DNA from: Microvirga terrae | GTDB taxonomy: Bacteria; Pseudomonadota; Alphaproteobacteria; Rhizobiales; Beijerinckiaceae | Reading direction: 5' to 3' | Assembly: GCF_013307435.2 (NCBI RefSeq) | Contig: NZ_CP102845.1 | Location: 496,001-560,000 of the forward strand | DNA length: 64,000 nt | Shown: positions 54,001 to 60,774 of the stretch, one piece after another | Position numbering within the stretch: the stretch's first letter is position 1 | How the letters are laid out: each line of letters begins with the position of its first letter | Program-made: the position numbers and the translations under genes | Notes under the pieces: model-generated | Told to the model about the DNA's origin: nothing | Database searches by the model: none | What the model saw: only the letters and a program-made list of their open reading frames with translations

Positions 54001-54227
54001 GTCCCCGTCCCGAACGCCGCGAGGCGCAAGGGGAGGGCGGCCGGCCGCAGAACCGTCCGCCGCGCGGCCCGGGCCGCGGGGAGGAGCGCCGCGGGCCGCG
54101 TCCCGACAAGCGCCCCGACAACCGCCGCGAAGGCGGTCACGAGCGCCGCGAGAAGCAGCCGGACCCGAACTCGCCCTTCGCCAAGCTGATGGCCCTCAAG
54201 GCTCAGCTCGAGGACAGCAAGAAGTGA
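51039..54227 (+). CDS. SUV3-like DEAD/DEAH-box RNA helicase with long low-complexity tail
   Basis: This 1062-residue superfamily-2 helicase resembles mitochondrial SUV3. Motif I G-P-T-N-T-G-K-T-H lies at residues 20-28, motif II D-E-I-Q-L near 103, the G-S-A-T-M motif III near 140, and motif VI Q-I-A-G-R-A-G-R-Y near 267. A helical SUV3-type C region follows. Residues about 825-930 are Ala/Glu/Pro/Val-rich; about 940-1045 are Arg/Gly/His/Asp-rich with many R-R and R-G-G-like runs, then a short conserved end (N-S-P-F-A-K-L-M-A-L-K). The basic tail probably binds RNA. The S4-domain gene follows four bases later. Confidence 0.9.
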   Translation: MARRSLPPQARSRGVTAVLGPTNTGKTHLAIERMLGHDSGMIGLPLRLLAREVYNRVVEKAGHHNVALITGEEKIKPDRPRYWISTVEAMPRDLDLAFVAVDEIQLASDLDRGHVFTDRLLNQRGREETLLIGSATMRPLIEALIPGVHVVTRPRLSKLSFAGEKKVSRLPRRSAIVAFSAEEVYGIAELIRRQSGGAAVVLGALSPRTRNAQVELYQNGDVDYLIATDAIGMGLNLDVDHVAFASDKKFDGFQFRKLNNPELAQIAGRAGRYMRDGTFGSTGRCPPFDAETVEALENHTFDPIRILQWRNPDLDFSSLVRLRDSLGVQPREHGLVRAPTGEDATALEVLSREDDIKAMSRSQHAVERLWQICQVPDYRKVSPQTHADLVGQLYRFLMKDGAIPADWFARHLSAMDRTDGDIDTLSNRIAQVRTWSFVANRPDWLKDPEHWQDVARQVEDKLSDALHERLAQRFIDRRTSVLMRRLREKTMLEAEITTTGDVNVEGQHIGHLHGFHFVPDPQADTTEAKTLRNAASKALAGEIEARADRFAETPDAMLVLSNDGTIRWMGDPVAKLEAGDKLFEPRVRILSDEHLTGPARDKVDTRLRAWLKAYVVRLLGPLQQLEDSTELTGLARGIGFQIGEALGVLERAKVLNDVRSLDQEARGALRKAGVRFGAYHLYLPALLKPAPRVLATQLWALQNGGLEQKGIDEIAHLAQSGRTSIPVDAEIAHGLYRAAGFRVLGGRAVRVDILERLADLIRPAMAYRPGITPGEPPAGTADGESFVPTVSMTSLVGCAGEDFATILKSLGYVMERRPGPAITVPLVEAPKAVEPQAPATSETAAPAEQTPAEEAPAEASEAAVGTEEIGAVAVAEPDASVSAQELATSAAEAMASPEGQALAPDEAASAEIPAEVSAEVSSEVPAETPAEPEMIEVWRQGRRHHEGGHARHGRDARGGRHERGDRQDRGDRRPRHGDAQGDQAGERRPRPERREAQGEGGRPQNRPPRGPGRGEERRGPRPDKRPDNRREGGHERREKQPDPNSPFAKLMALKAQLEDSKK

Positions 54228-54231
54228 GGGC

Positions 54232-54543
54232 ATGACGCGCATGCGTGAGGACCGGCAGCGGCTCGACAAGTGGCTGTGGTTCGCGCGCTTCGCGAAGACC
54301 CGGACGCTTGCCGCCAAGCTGGTGACGAGCGGCTTCGTCCGGCTCAACGGCCAGCGCACGGACAATGCCGCCAAGGCCGTGGCCGTCGGTGACGTGGTAA
54401 CCGTTGCGCTGCCCCGGACCACCGTCGTGGTCCGGGTCGAGAGCCTGGGCGACCGCCGGGGTCCTGCAACGGAAGCAAGGCAGCTCTACATAGATCTCAA
54501 CCAGGACAACGCAGCGCTTGTCAGCAACCCCGACAACCGCTAG
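54232..54543 (+). CDS. S4-domain RNA-binding protein (Hsp15/HslR-like)
   Basis: This 103-residue protein has an N-terminal S4 fold: [16 protein letters not shown], then [13 protein letters not shown]. It matches HslR/Hsp15, which binds stalled 50S subunits carrying nascent chains. It starts four bases after the helicase stop, with GAGGGC before the ATG, so helicase and S4 protein are probably a functional RNA/ribosome pair. FdxA follows. Confidence 0.92.
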   Translation: MTRMREDRQRLDKWLWFARFAKTRTLAAKLVTSGFVRLNGQRTDNAAKAVAVGDVVTVALPRTTVVVRVESLGDRRGPATEARQLYIDLNQDNAALVSNPDNR

Positions 54544-54593
54544 AGCGGCGGCGCGTTGTTCTCATCTTCCAGAAGACCTTCGAAGGACCGTTC

Positions 54594-54932
54594 ATGACCT
54601 ACGTCGTCACTGAAAATTGCATCAAGTGCAAATACATGGACTGCGTCGAGGTTTGTCCGGTCGATTGCTTCTACGAGGGCGAGAACATGCTCGTCATCCA
54701 CCCCGACGAGTGCATCGACTGCGGCGTCTGCGAGCCGGAATGCCCGGCTGAGGCCATCAAGCCGGATGCGGAGCCCGGCCTCGAGCAATGGCTGAAGCTC
54801 AACGCCGACATGGCCAAGAACTGGCCCAACATCACCATCAAGAAGGATCCGCCCGGCGACGCGAAGGAATTCGACGGGGTGGCGGGCAAGTTCGAGACGT
54901 ATTTCTCGGCCAATCCGGGTGACGGCGACTAG
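54594..54932 (+). CDS. fdxA: Seven-iron ferredoxin FdxA
   Basis: This 112-residue ferredoxin has nine cysteines. C9, C17 and C50 are placed to ligate the [3Fe-4S] cluster, and C21, C40, C43 and C46 the [4Fe-4S] cluster (C-x-x-C-x-x-C between 40 and 46); C12 and C25 are extra. The Azotobacter FdI-like C-terminal extension is present. It follows the S4 gene by 50 bases. Cytoplasmic electron carrier; the partner is unknown. Confidence 0.96.
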   Translation: MTYVVTENCIKCKYMDCVEVCPVDCFYEGENMLVIHPDECIDCGVCEPECPAEAIKPDAEPGLEQWLKLNADMAKNWPNITIKKDPPGDAKEFDGVAGKFETYFSANPGDGD

Positions 54933-54951
54933 GGGCTCGACCCGGATTAGC

Positions 54952-54984
54952 GGGGCCTCGGGGGGGCCCCGGCCGCTCTTTTCT
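54952..54984 (+). terminator. Probable terminator after fdxA
   Basis: GGGGCC, a seven-base loop, GGCCCC, then GGCCGCTCTTTTC. The T-tract is imperfect (CTCTTTTC). It lies about 20 bases after the fdxA stop and probably separates the helicase-S4-fdxA unit from carD. Confidence 0.55.
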
Positions 54985-55399
54985 GAGAACGAATCGTTCG
55001 AAGTGGGAAACCGGAACCGCTTTGCCGGACGCTGCGTCAGTGTTCCGGCGCGGCCCGAAACGGGCGCTCTTTACGCTATCTGTTGGAATATTTTTGCTTT
55101 TTCGGCCGGACTGTGATAGGGTCCGCAAATGCCGTCGCTTGCGCTCAAGCCGTGCACCGTCTCCGCAGACCGGCGGTTCACATAATGAAGCAAAGATTCG
55201 CGTCCTTTGACTTAAGGGAGCGTTGCTGCCTTGGTCAAGGGTATGAGCGTTTGTAGCCGCTGGCTTACATCAGGGAGACGAGCGGAATAGTCAAGTTCCG
55301 CGACACTCGAATCCTATCCTCGTTCCCCTGGGACCCTGCCCGGTGGAACCAAAGCTTCCTCGCTGCCAAGCGAGGACCATGCAAGGAGGCCTCTCTCGC
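54985..55399. other. Long spacer before carD with regulatory sequence
   Basis: These 415 bases hold a small palindrome GAACGA-A-TCGTTC at 54987-54999 and a GGAAC-N17-CGTC pair near 55013-55038 that weakly resembles an EcfG promoter. A TTGCTT...GATAGG pair near 55090-55120 could be a housekeeping promoter for carD, which would leave a leader of over 250 bases. No open frame with a convincing ribosome-binding site was seen. Confidence 0.4.
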
Positions 55400-55984
55400 A
55401 TGACAACCGCCAAGAAGTCCGCCCCGCGCCTTGGGTTCAAGTCCGGTGAAGCGATCGTCTATCCCGCTCACGGTGTCGGCCGCATCACGGCCATCGAAGA
55501 GCAGGAGATCGCTGGTTTCAAACTGGAGCTGTACGTGGTCTCCTTCGACAAGGACAAGATGGTCCTTCGGGTTCCGACCGGTAAAGCCTCCAGTGTCGGC
55601 ATGCGCAAGCTTGCCGAGCCGGCCCTGGTCCAAAAGGCCCTGGACGTTCTGACGGGTCGTGCCCGCGTGAAGCGCACCATGTGGTCGCGTCGCGCTCAGG
55701 AATACGAGGCCAAGATCAATTCCGGCGATCTGATCGCCGTGACCGAGGTCGTGCGCGATCTCTACCGCTCCGAGGCCCAGCCCGAGCAGTCCTACAGCGA
55801 GCGCCAGCTCTATGAATCCGCTCTGGATCGTGTCGTGCGCGAAATCGCCGCCGTGAACAAGATCACCGACACGGAAGCCCTCAAGCTGATCGAGCAGAGC
55901 CTTGCCAAGTCGCCGCGCCGTGCCAAGGGCGCCGAGGCCGACGGCGAGGGCGAGGGTGACGATCTTCAGGAAGAAGCCGCCTGA
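55400..55984 (+). CDS. carD: CarD-family transcriptional regulator
   Basis: This 194-residue protein has the CarD_CdnL_TRCF N-terminal Tudor-like RNA-polymerase-interacting domain (G-F-K-S-G-E-A-I-V-Y-P-A-H-G-V-G-R-I, about 11-28; then F-D-K-D-K-M-V-L-R-V-P). The C-terminal helical DNA-binding part includes W-S-R-R-A-Q-E-Y, and an acidic tail ends D-D-L-Q-E-E-A-A. In alphaproteobacteria CdnL/CarD stabilises the open complex, notably at rRNA promoters. ATG 55400 has AAGGAGG nearby upstream. A strong terminator follows. Confidence 0.95.
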   Translation: MTTAKKSAPRLGFKSGEAIVYPAHGVGRITAIEEQEIAGFKLELYVVSFDKDKMVLRVPTGKASSVGMRKLAEPALVQKALDVLTGRARVKRTMWSRRAQEYEAKINSGDLIAVTEVVRDLYRSEAQPEQSYSERQLYESALDRVVREIAAVNKITDTEALKLIEQSLAKSPRRAKGAEADGEGEGDDLQEEAA

Positions 55985-56010
55985 TCGGAGGCTCCCCCTA
56001 GTGTTCGAAA

Positions 56011-56036
56011 AAGCCCGGCCTTTGCCGGGCTTTTTT
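56011..56036 (+). terminator. Rho-independent terminator of carD
   Basis: AAGCCCGGC, loop CTTT, GCCGGGCTT, then TTTT. A near-perfect intrinsic terminator about 26 bases after the carD stop. Confidence 0.93.
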
Positions 56037-56098
56037 GTGTCCGGATGCCTTGTTTTTCATCAGCAGGAATCTATTTCGCAAAACTTGGCTGTTGGAAG

Positions 56099-56123
56099 TG
56101 AACTTTTCGCGGCCTCGCTCGTT
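56099..56123 (+). promoter_or_regulatory. EcfG-like promoter of rpoH2
   Basis: TGAAC (56099-56103), a 16-base spacer, then CGTT (56120-56123). The EcfG general-stress consensus is GGAAC-N16/17-CGTT, so one mismatch, at the first base. Transcription would start about 20 bases before the ATG, leaving just the AAGGGAGAG ribosome-binding site in the leader. rpoH2 of Sinorhizobium meliloti is known to be controlled by RpoE2 (EcfG). Confidence 0.7.
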
Positions 56124-56149
56124 GTGTCTCTGCCAAGGGAGAGCACACA

Positions 56150-57022
56150 ATGGGAGAAATCTCAGGGGTTCGCCGCCGGTTCGTCCGCGCAGCCATGAAT
56201 GCACCTTTTCTCGAAAGGGAAGAGGAGCATCTTCTTGCCGTGCGCTGGAAAGAGAACCGCGATGAAGCAGCACTTCATCAACTGACTGCTGCCCATATGC
56301 GCCTCGTCATCGCGCTGGCAGCCCGTTTCCGGCACTATGGCCTGCCCATGGCCGATCTCGTTCAGGAAGGCCATGTGGGTCTTCTCGAAGCCGCCGCCCG
56401 GTTCGAGCCCGAACGGGAAGTCCGCTTCTCGACCTATGCGACTTGGTGGATCCGTGCCTCCGTGCAAGATTACATCCTTCGCAATTGGTCAATCGTTCGC
56501 GGCGGAACGAGTTCCGCCCAGAAGGCACTTTTCTTCAATCTGCGCCGCCTGCGTGCCCGCCTGACCCGTGGCGGCGAGGAGCGCATCTCGTCCGACGTGC
56601 ACGCGAAGATCGCCGAGGCGATCGGTGTTTCCAAAGCGGACGTCGCTCTCATGGATGCCCGCCTGTCCGCACCCGACACGTCCCTCAATGCGCCGGTCCT
56701 GGACGCGGATCCGGGCAACTCCGCCGAGCGCGTCGAGTTCCTCGTCGACAACAGCCCGCTGCCGGACGAGAGCGTCAGCGACGTGATCGACACCGAGCGC
56801 CGCGTGCGCTGGCTGCAGCAGGCGCTCGAGGTTCTCAACGAGCGCGAATTGCGGATCCTGCGGGCCCGCCGTCTCGACGATGAGCAGGTAACCCTGGAAT
56901 TTCTGGGCGACAGGCTCGGGATCTCCAAGGAGCGAGTCCGTCAGATCGAGAACCGGGCTCTGGAAAAGCTCAAGCGCGCCCTGGTGGAAAAGTACCCCCA
57001 GGCCTCCGGGGCCTTCGTCTGA
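56150..57022 (+). CDS. rpoH2: RNA polymerase sigma factor RpoH2 (sigma-32 family)
   Basis: This 290-residue alternative sigma factor has region 2 with D-L-V-Q-E-G-H-V-G-L-L-E-A-A-A-R-F and F-S-T-Y-A-T-W-W-I-R, the RpoH box (A-Q-K-A-L-F-F-N-L-R near residues 125-134), and region 4 with L-G-I-S-K-E-R-V-R-Q-I-E-N-R-A. The ATG at 56150 follows AAGGGAGAG; the family N-terminus (R-R-F-V-R-A-A-M-N-A-P-F-L) supports it. Rhizobiales usually have two or more RpoH paralogues; sequence and the ECF-like promoter point to RpoH2, the oxidative/general-stress one. Convergent with the M48 gene. Confidence 0.93.
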   Translation: MGEISGVRRRFVRAAMNAPFLEREEEHLLAVRWKENRDEAALHQLTAAHMRLVIALAARFRHYGLPMADLVQEGHVGLLEAAARFEPEREVRFSTYATWWIRASVQDYILRNWSIVRGGTSSAQKALFFNLRRLRARLTRGGEERISSDVHAKIAEAIGVSKADVALMDARLSAPDTSLNAPVLDADPGNSAERVEFLVDNSPLPDESVSDVIDTERRVRWLQQALEVLNERELRILRARRLDDEQVTLEFLGDRLGISKERVRQIENRALEKLKRALVEKYPQASGAFV

Positions 57023-57048
57023 CGGCTCCGGGTTCGCACACAATGCAC

Positions 57049-57084
57049 GCGGCGAGGTGGTCACCGCCTCGCCGCTTTCCTTTT
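57049..57084 (+). terminator. Terminator between rpoH2 and the M48 protease gene
   Basis: GCGGCGAGG, a nine-base loop, CCTCGCCGC, then TTTCCTTTT. Stem of 9 bp, 26 bases after the rpoH2 stop. A T-rich tract is present only in the rpoH2 direction, but the convergent M48 transcript may also be slowed here. Confidence 0.88.
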
Positions 57085-57098
57085 AGGACCCGGAAAGT

Positions 57099-58523
57099 CT
57101 ACTCCACGACGACCTTGTAGCGCTCGCCCACCTTCAGGGCGTCGTTCCTGTCGAGCCCGTTGAGGAGCTGGAATTTCTCGAGCGCCCGGTCGACCGGCAT
57201 CCGGGCGGCCAGGGACTGGGCCGTGTCGCCGCGCTGGGCCGTGATGATCTGGAGCTTCAGCGGCCTGATCCGGCGAGCCTCGTCAGGCTGCACCTGCCGG
57301 ACGCTGTTCAGGGTCTGCTGGAAGATGGCCTCCAGGTCTCCCCTGTTGCCGCGGGTCGCCATGATGAGCCGGTAGGTGGTGCTGCCGATCCGGATGGCCG
57401 AGAGGCGGAAGGTCCATTCCTTGCCGTTCGACAGGGCGGTGACCACCGGCAGGCCGTTCACCATCCCGGTGGTCAGGGTGCCGGGTTCGAGTGTGTCCGT
57501 CCAGGTGGAGCGCAGCACATCCTCGAGGCTCTGCCCCTCCGGCGTGTCGGCCGCATCGAACAGGAGACGGCGCTCGCTGTCGCCCGAGGCGCCTAGCACG
57601 GCCTGGGAGGTGTTCTCCAGGGTGAAGCCCTCCGGCGCCTCGAAGGCGACGCCGAGCCGCGAATGGATGAAGCGGCGGCCCTTCACGACGCCGTCGGCCG
57701 GGTCGTCCCCATAGGCGAGCCCATCGAGGGCCCCCAGATAGGCGAGGCGTCCGGTCTCGCCGGTGCCCTGCATGCCCGTGCGCCGCGCCGCCTGAAGCGA
57801 CCGGGCCACCCGGTCGTCCGTGCGCGGGTGCGAGGCGTTCCGCTCCGCGGTCGAACTGTCGGAACTCGTGCCCGAGCGTCCCAGGGCGGTCAGGAAGCGA
57901 GAGGCTCCGTAGGGATCGAATCCGGCCCGGGCCAGCACCTTAACGCCGGTCTGGTCCGCCTCGAGCTCCTGGGCGCGGGAGAAGCTTGCCAGGGTCGAAC
58001 GGGCCTGGCTCTGCGCCACGGCGGCCTCCTCGGCGTCGTTCAGCACGTTCTCGGCCACGCGCTCGATCAACTCGGAGCGAGCCTGCAGTTCGCTCCGCTG
58101 GGACGCGTGGCGTAGGGTCACGTGGGCGATCTCATGGGACAGCACGGCCGCCACCTCGGACGTGTCGTTGGCGAGCGCCAGAAGCCCGCGGGTCACGTAG
58201 AGGCGCCCGTTGGGCAGGGCGAAGGCATTGACCACGGGCGAGTTCAGGATCGTCACCTGGAAGGCCTCATCGGGCCTGTCGGTGGCCATGACGAGCCGGT
58301 TCGTCACGTCGGTGAGCATCTGCTGGAGCTGGGGCGCCCGTCCTTCGCCCCCGAACGCCCTCACGAGCCTGATATGGTCCCGGTCCCTGTCCGGGCCGAT
58401 CACCCGGGGTGCGTTGGCGGGCAGCGAAACGTCCCCGCCGAAGCCGGTGCAGCCTGCAAGCATGGCGCCGAGCATGATGGTCGCGAGACCTCTGAAGCTA
58501 CCTGTCGGACGTGTGATGCTCAT
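57099..58523 (-). CDS. M48 family lipoprotein metalloprotease with LysM-like end
   Basis: This 474-residue protein has a lipoprotein signal with lipobox L-A-G-C (Cys25), so it is anchored in the outer membrane or periplasm. The zinc site is H130-E131-I-A-H134 plus E188 in Q-E-L-E-A-D, as in BepA/YggG-type peptidases that survey outer-membrane protein assembly. The last 50 residues (I-T-A-Q-R-G-D-T-A-Q-S-L-A then L-K-V-G-E-R-Y-K-V) resemble a LysM peptidoglycan-binding motif. It follows the thermonuclease-like gene by nine bases. Expected role: periplasmic protein quality control, in keeping with the nearby stress regulators. Confidence 0.92.
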   Translation of the reverse strand: MSITRPTGSFRGLATIMLGAMLAGCTGFGGDVSLPANAPRVIGPDRDRDHIRLVRAFGGEGRAPQLQQMLTDVTNRLVMATDRPDEAFQVTILNSPVVNAFALPNGRLYVTRGLLALANDTSEVAAVLSHEIAHVTLRHASQRSELQARSELIERVAENVLNDAEEAAVAQSQARSTLASFSRAQELEADQTGVKVLARAGFDPYGASRFLTALGRSGTSSDSSTAERNASHPRTDDRVARSLQAARRTGMQGTGETGRLAYLGALDGLAYGDDPADGVVKGRRFIHSRLGVAFEAPEGFTLENTSQAVLGASGDSERRLLFDAADTPEGQSLEDVLRSTWTDTLEPGTLTTGMVNGLPVVTALSNGKEWTFRLSAIRIGSTTYRLIMATRGNRGDLEAIFQQTLNSVRQVQPDEARRIRPLKLQIITAQRGDTAQSLAARMPVDRALEKFQLLNGLDRNDALKVGERYKVVVE

Positions 58524-58532
58524 GCTCGTTCA

Positions 58533-59348
58533 TCATGGCAGGCGACCGTCTTCGAGACGCTCGATCATATCCGGTATGACAATGGAGAAGGCCGCCCCTT
58601 GCCAAGACTGCAAAATGCCTCGGGCCCGGATCTGCCGATTCTTGAGCGCCTCGGCGCCCATGCCGCGATCCGACATCTGCTTCCAGGTCTTCCTCGGAAT
58701 GATGATCGTGAAGTCTTCTGCCCAGTGCCCCCCGAAATTCAAGTAGGTGCGTTGCTTGCGCTCCCCGATGCTCCTTACGCGACCCTCGACCAGCACGAAG
58801 CTCCCGATTCGGTCCCGCAGGCGCTCGGACTCATTGACGTCCACGGGCTTATAGCGGTCATCGGCCCAAAGACCAAGGCGTCGTTCGCGGGCGGTGGCCT
58901 CGAAAGCGAGCAGTTCGGGCTGGCAGAAGGGATCGTCCAGGCCCGCATCCACCATCGCGAGCCCGGCCTCCACGAGGACATGGCTCCAATCGACCGGAGG
59001 GGTCTGACCGGAGGACCGGATGCGGGCGGGAATTCGCCCCCAGCGATCCGGGCCGGCGGCGGCCTGGATGAGAACGGGCTGCTCCGCCCGGTCCTGCAGC
59101 CAGGCCACGGCCATCGCGCGGTGCGGCGCCTCGTCGGGAAGCCGGATGCCGGCAAGCCGGGCCAGGAAGCCCGAGGCCAGAACGAGGTCGCCCTCTGGGG
59201 AGAGGGCCTGCAGCCGATCGGGTCGCGCTTCGGCCACGCAGCCCGGCTTCTGTCGTGCCGGCGAAAGGGGCTGCGCCCAGCCGGCCGGGATCGTCAGGAC
59301 GATCCCGAGGCCTGCGCCCCAGAAAGCTTTCAGGGTCGATCCCGTCAT
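58533..59348 (-). CDS. Thermonuclease (SNase)-like protein
   Basis: This 271-residue protein has an N-terminal hydrophobic signal of about 25 residues (ending G-W-A-Q). SNase-like features follow: L-V-L-A-S-G-F-L-A-R-L-A-G-I-R-L-P, D-R-W-G-R-I-P, L-V-E-A-G-L-A-M-V and E-A-T-A-R-E-R-R-L-G-L-W-A. The usual catalytic Asp/Arg/Glu set is not complete, in particular no clear D-x-D pair, so nuclease activity is uncertain. A C-terminal OB-like segment follows (G-S-F-V-L-V-E-G-R-V, Y-L-N-F-G-G-H-W-A-E-D-F-T-I). Secreted or periplasmic. Nine bases upstream of the M48 gene on the same strand. Confidence 0.8.
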   Translation of the reverse strand: MTGSTLKAFWGAGLGIVLTIPAGWAQPLSPARQKPGCVAEARPDRLQALSPEGDLVLASGFLARLAGIRLPDEAPHRAMAVAWLQDRAEQPVLIQAAAGPDRWGRIPARIRSSGQTPPVDWSHVLVEAGLAMVDAGLDDPFCQPELLAFEATARERRLGLWADDRYKPVDVNESERLRDRIGSFVLVEGRVRSIGERKQRTYLNFGGHWAEDFTIIIPRKTWKQMSDRGMGAEALKNRQIRARGILQSWQGAAFSIVIPDMIERLEDGRLP

Positions 59349-59401
59349 CAGACGGGATCATACCCGTTCGGCAGAGAACGGCTACGCTTGAAACGGGCCG
59401 C

Positions 59402-59617
59402 TCAGTGCTTTTCCTGCGCCGGGCTGTGCTTCTGCGGTGCGTGACCGCTCTGCCCGGCCTTGTTGTGCTTGTTGTGGTCGCGGCTTTCCTGATGCGTCGC
59501 GCCGCCCTGTCGGCCGATATCGGGCTTGGCGCCCGCATCGCCGCGAGCCTCGTTGGTCTCCGGACGGCCCCCGATGCGGGTCTCGTTCGGGTTGCTGCGA
59601 TTGCCGGTGCTGCTCAT
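59402..59617 (-). CDS. Small hydrophilic protein, 71 residues (unknown)
   Basis: A tiny, Gly/Asn/His/Lys/Gln-rich protein with no hydrophobic core: S-T-G-N-R-S-N-P-N-E-T-R-I-G-G, then G-G-A-T-H-Q-E-S-R-D-H-N-K-H-N-K. It resembles intrinsically disordered hydrophilin-type stress proteins. Its start overlaps the stop of the next upstream 48-residue frame by ATGA, which argues both are real. No known family recognised. No EcfG site was found before the pair. Confidence 0.55.
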   Translation of the reverse strand: MSSTGNRSNPNETRIGGRPETNEARGDAGAKPDIGRQGGATHQESRDHNKHNKAGQSGHAPQKHSPAQEKH

Positions 59618-59760
59618 GATTTCTTCTCTTGTTGCCGCTTCTGGGCGCCGTTGCCGTCCTTGCCCTGCTGGTGCTGCGTTCCGCGCCCGTTCGAGCCGCC
59701 ATGGCCTTCCTGGGGAATGCCCTCGGGATTCGTGCGCGAGCCTGGGATGTTTTTCGTCAT
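59614..59760 (-). CDS. Small hydrophilic protein, 48 residues (unknown)
   Basis: Begins M-T-K-N-I-P-G-S-R-T-N-P-E-G-I-P-Q and ends Q-Q-E-K-K-S; Gly/Gln/Asn/Lys-rich with no hydrophobic segment. It is coupled by ATGA to the 71-residue frame downstream and shares its compositional bias, including an N-P-E/N-P-N motif near the N-terminus, so the two may be related by duplication. Very short; protein existence is inferred from overlap and composition. Confidence 0.5.
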   Translation of the reverse strand: MTKNIPGSRTNPEGIPQEGHGGSNGRGTQHQQGKDGNGAQKRQQEKKS

Positions 59761-59943
59761 GATGAAATCCTGACTGGTTGTCGTGCCGGGACGGGGCAAC
59801 GGCCGGGCGCGGGACCTCCCACTTCTCAGGAGCGGGCCGCAGGCCGGCAGGAACCGTTTTCCCGGGACATCAATGGCAAAGGGCACGAATTGTTGCGGCC
59901 AAGATCTGCGGGTTTCTCACGGTCGAGTACGGATTTCCCGGAA

Positions 59944-60156
59944 CTACCAGCGGATCACCACGACCCTCTGATGGCCGTTACCCAGCTCGACTGCCTCGGT
60001 GCCTTCCACCTTCCGGTTCTGCGTCCTCGCGTCCTCGACGATCTCGATCTCCTCGACGTGAGCGGCAAACGCCTCGTCCACCTCGGCCACGCAGAGCAGG
60101 GTATCGGGAGGAAGGTTCTCGACCTGTTTCAGGAAGTCTCGAAGCGTCTGCGCCAT
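59944..60156 (-). CDS. Small conserved-looking protein, 70 residues (unknown)
   Basis: A 70-residue protein starting M-A-Q-T-L-R-D-F-L-K-Q-V-E-N-L-P-P-D-T with a GGAGG ribosome-binding site eight bases upstream. It looks like a small globular alpha/beta protein (helix, then T-L-L-C-V-A-E-V-D, then Q-R-V-V-V-I-R-W). No family recognised. A GGAAC-N16-GGTT promoter lies just upstream, so it is a likely general-stress gene. Confidence 0.7.
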   Translation of the reverse strand: MAQTLRDFLKQVENLPPDTLLCVAEVDEAFAAHVEEIEIVEDARTQNRKVEGTEAVELGNGHQRVVVIRW

Positions 60157-60181
60157 GATATGCCTCCGGTTGCCCTCAACA

Positions 60182-60206
60182 AACCGGCCGGGACGTGGCG
60201 GGTTCC
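60182..60206 (-). promoter_or_regulatory. EcfG-like promoter of the 70-residue gene
   Basis: On the reverse strand GGAAC (60206-60202), a 16-base spacer, GGTT (60185-60182). -35 is exact; the -10 has GTT of the CGTT consensus. The expected start lies about 20 bases before the ATG at 60156. Confidence 0.7.
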
Positions 60207-60673
60207 TTCGCGGTGCGAATCGTCCGGATTCCGGCGGCATTCCGTCGGGCGACCCACCTCCTCCTGGCGGCGCGATGGGAGTCGAATCGAGCGCGCCGGT
60301 CGCCAGCAACAGGGGGTGAGCCATGAAACCGATCCCTAGGCCTGGCAACCGGCACCTGGCAACGACTGATCGAGACCGGCCAACATGTTGGGCGGTTGGA
60401 GCCAAGGGCATGATGGAGGGCTGTCCGAGACCCCGAGGGCCGGCACGTCCTATGAACGCCTCATGCTGCCGGTTCGTGCCGCCCAGCCCATGACCCGGTA
60501 GCCGACCCGGCCGCATTGCCGCTCCGGCCGCCGTGCCCGTGACCGGCGACACGATGGCCGTGAGGCCGGTCGAACGGGGACACAGGGTCACCGATGACGC
60601 TTTCTCCGCTGGCGAAGAACGGCAAACCTCTGGAATGACCCTGCCGACCGTGCTAAATCCCCTGTCCTCACGC
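60207..60673. other. Intergenic region before tRNA-Arg
   Basis: About 470 bases without a supported gene. A 56-residue frame (60323-60493, forward) has an AGGGGGTGA upstream but is Pro/Arg/Cys-rich and looks non-coding. Several short GCC/GGC hairpins occur. The last 40 bases presumably hold the tRNA promoter. Confidence 0.5.
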
Positions 60674-60750
60674 GGTCCCGTAGCTCAGCAGGACAGAGCA
60701 GCGGTTTCCTAAACCGAAGGTCGGAAGTTCGAGTCTTCCCGGGATCGCCA
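60674..60750 (+). tRNA. tRNA-Arg (anticodon CCT)
   Basis: A cloverleaf can be drawn: acceptor GGTCCCG/CGGGATC, D stem GCTC/GAGC, anticodon stem GCGGT/ACCGA (one terminal mismatch), loop TTCCTAA with anticodon CCT at 60708-60710, T stem GGAAG/CTTCC with loop TTCGAGT, discriminator G and an encoded CCA. It decodes AGG arginine codons. Confidence 0.95.
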
Positions 60751-60774
60751 ATATTTCAGCTCCCCTGTTACGAC

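Noticed and set aside
59848..59875. EcfG promoter on the forward strand from a GGAACC
   Set aside because: No CGTT- or GTT-like element at 16 or 17 bases, and no forward gene follows.
60323..60493. A 56-residue forward frame with an AGGGGGTGA upstream
   Set aside because: Pro/Arg/Cys-rich with no structure-like pattern; likely chance in GC-rich DNA.
60674..60750. tRNA-Arg(CCT) as an integration site
   Set aside because: No integrase or direct repeat of the tRNA 3' end within the window.
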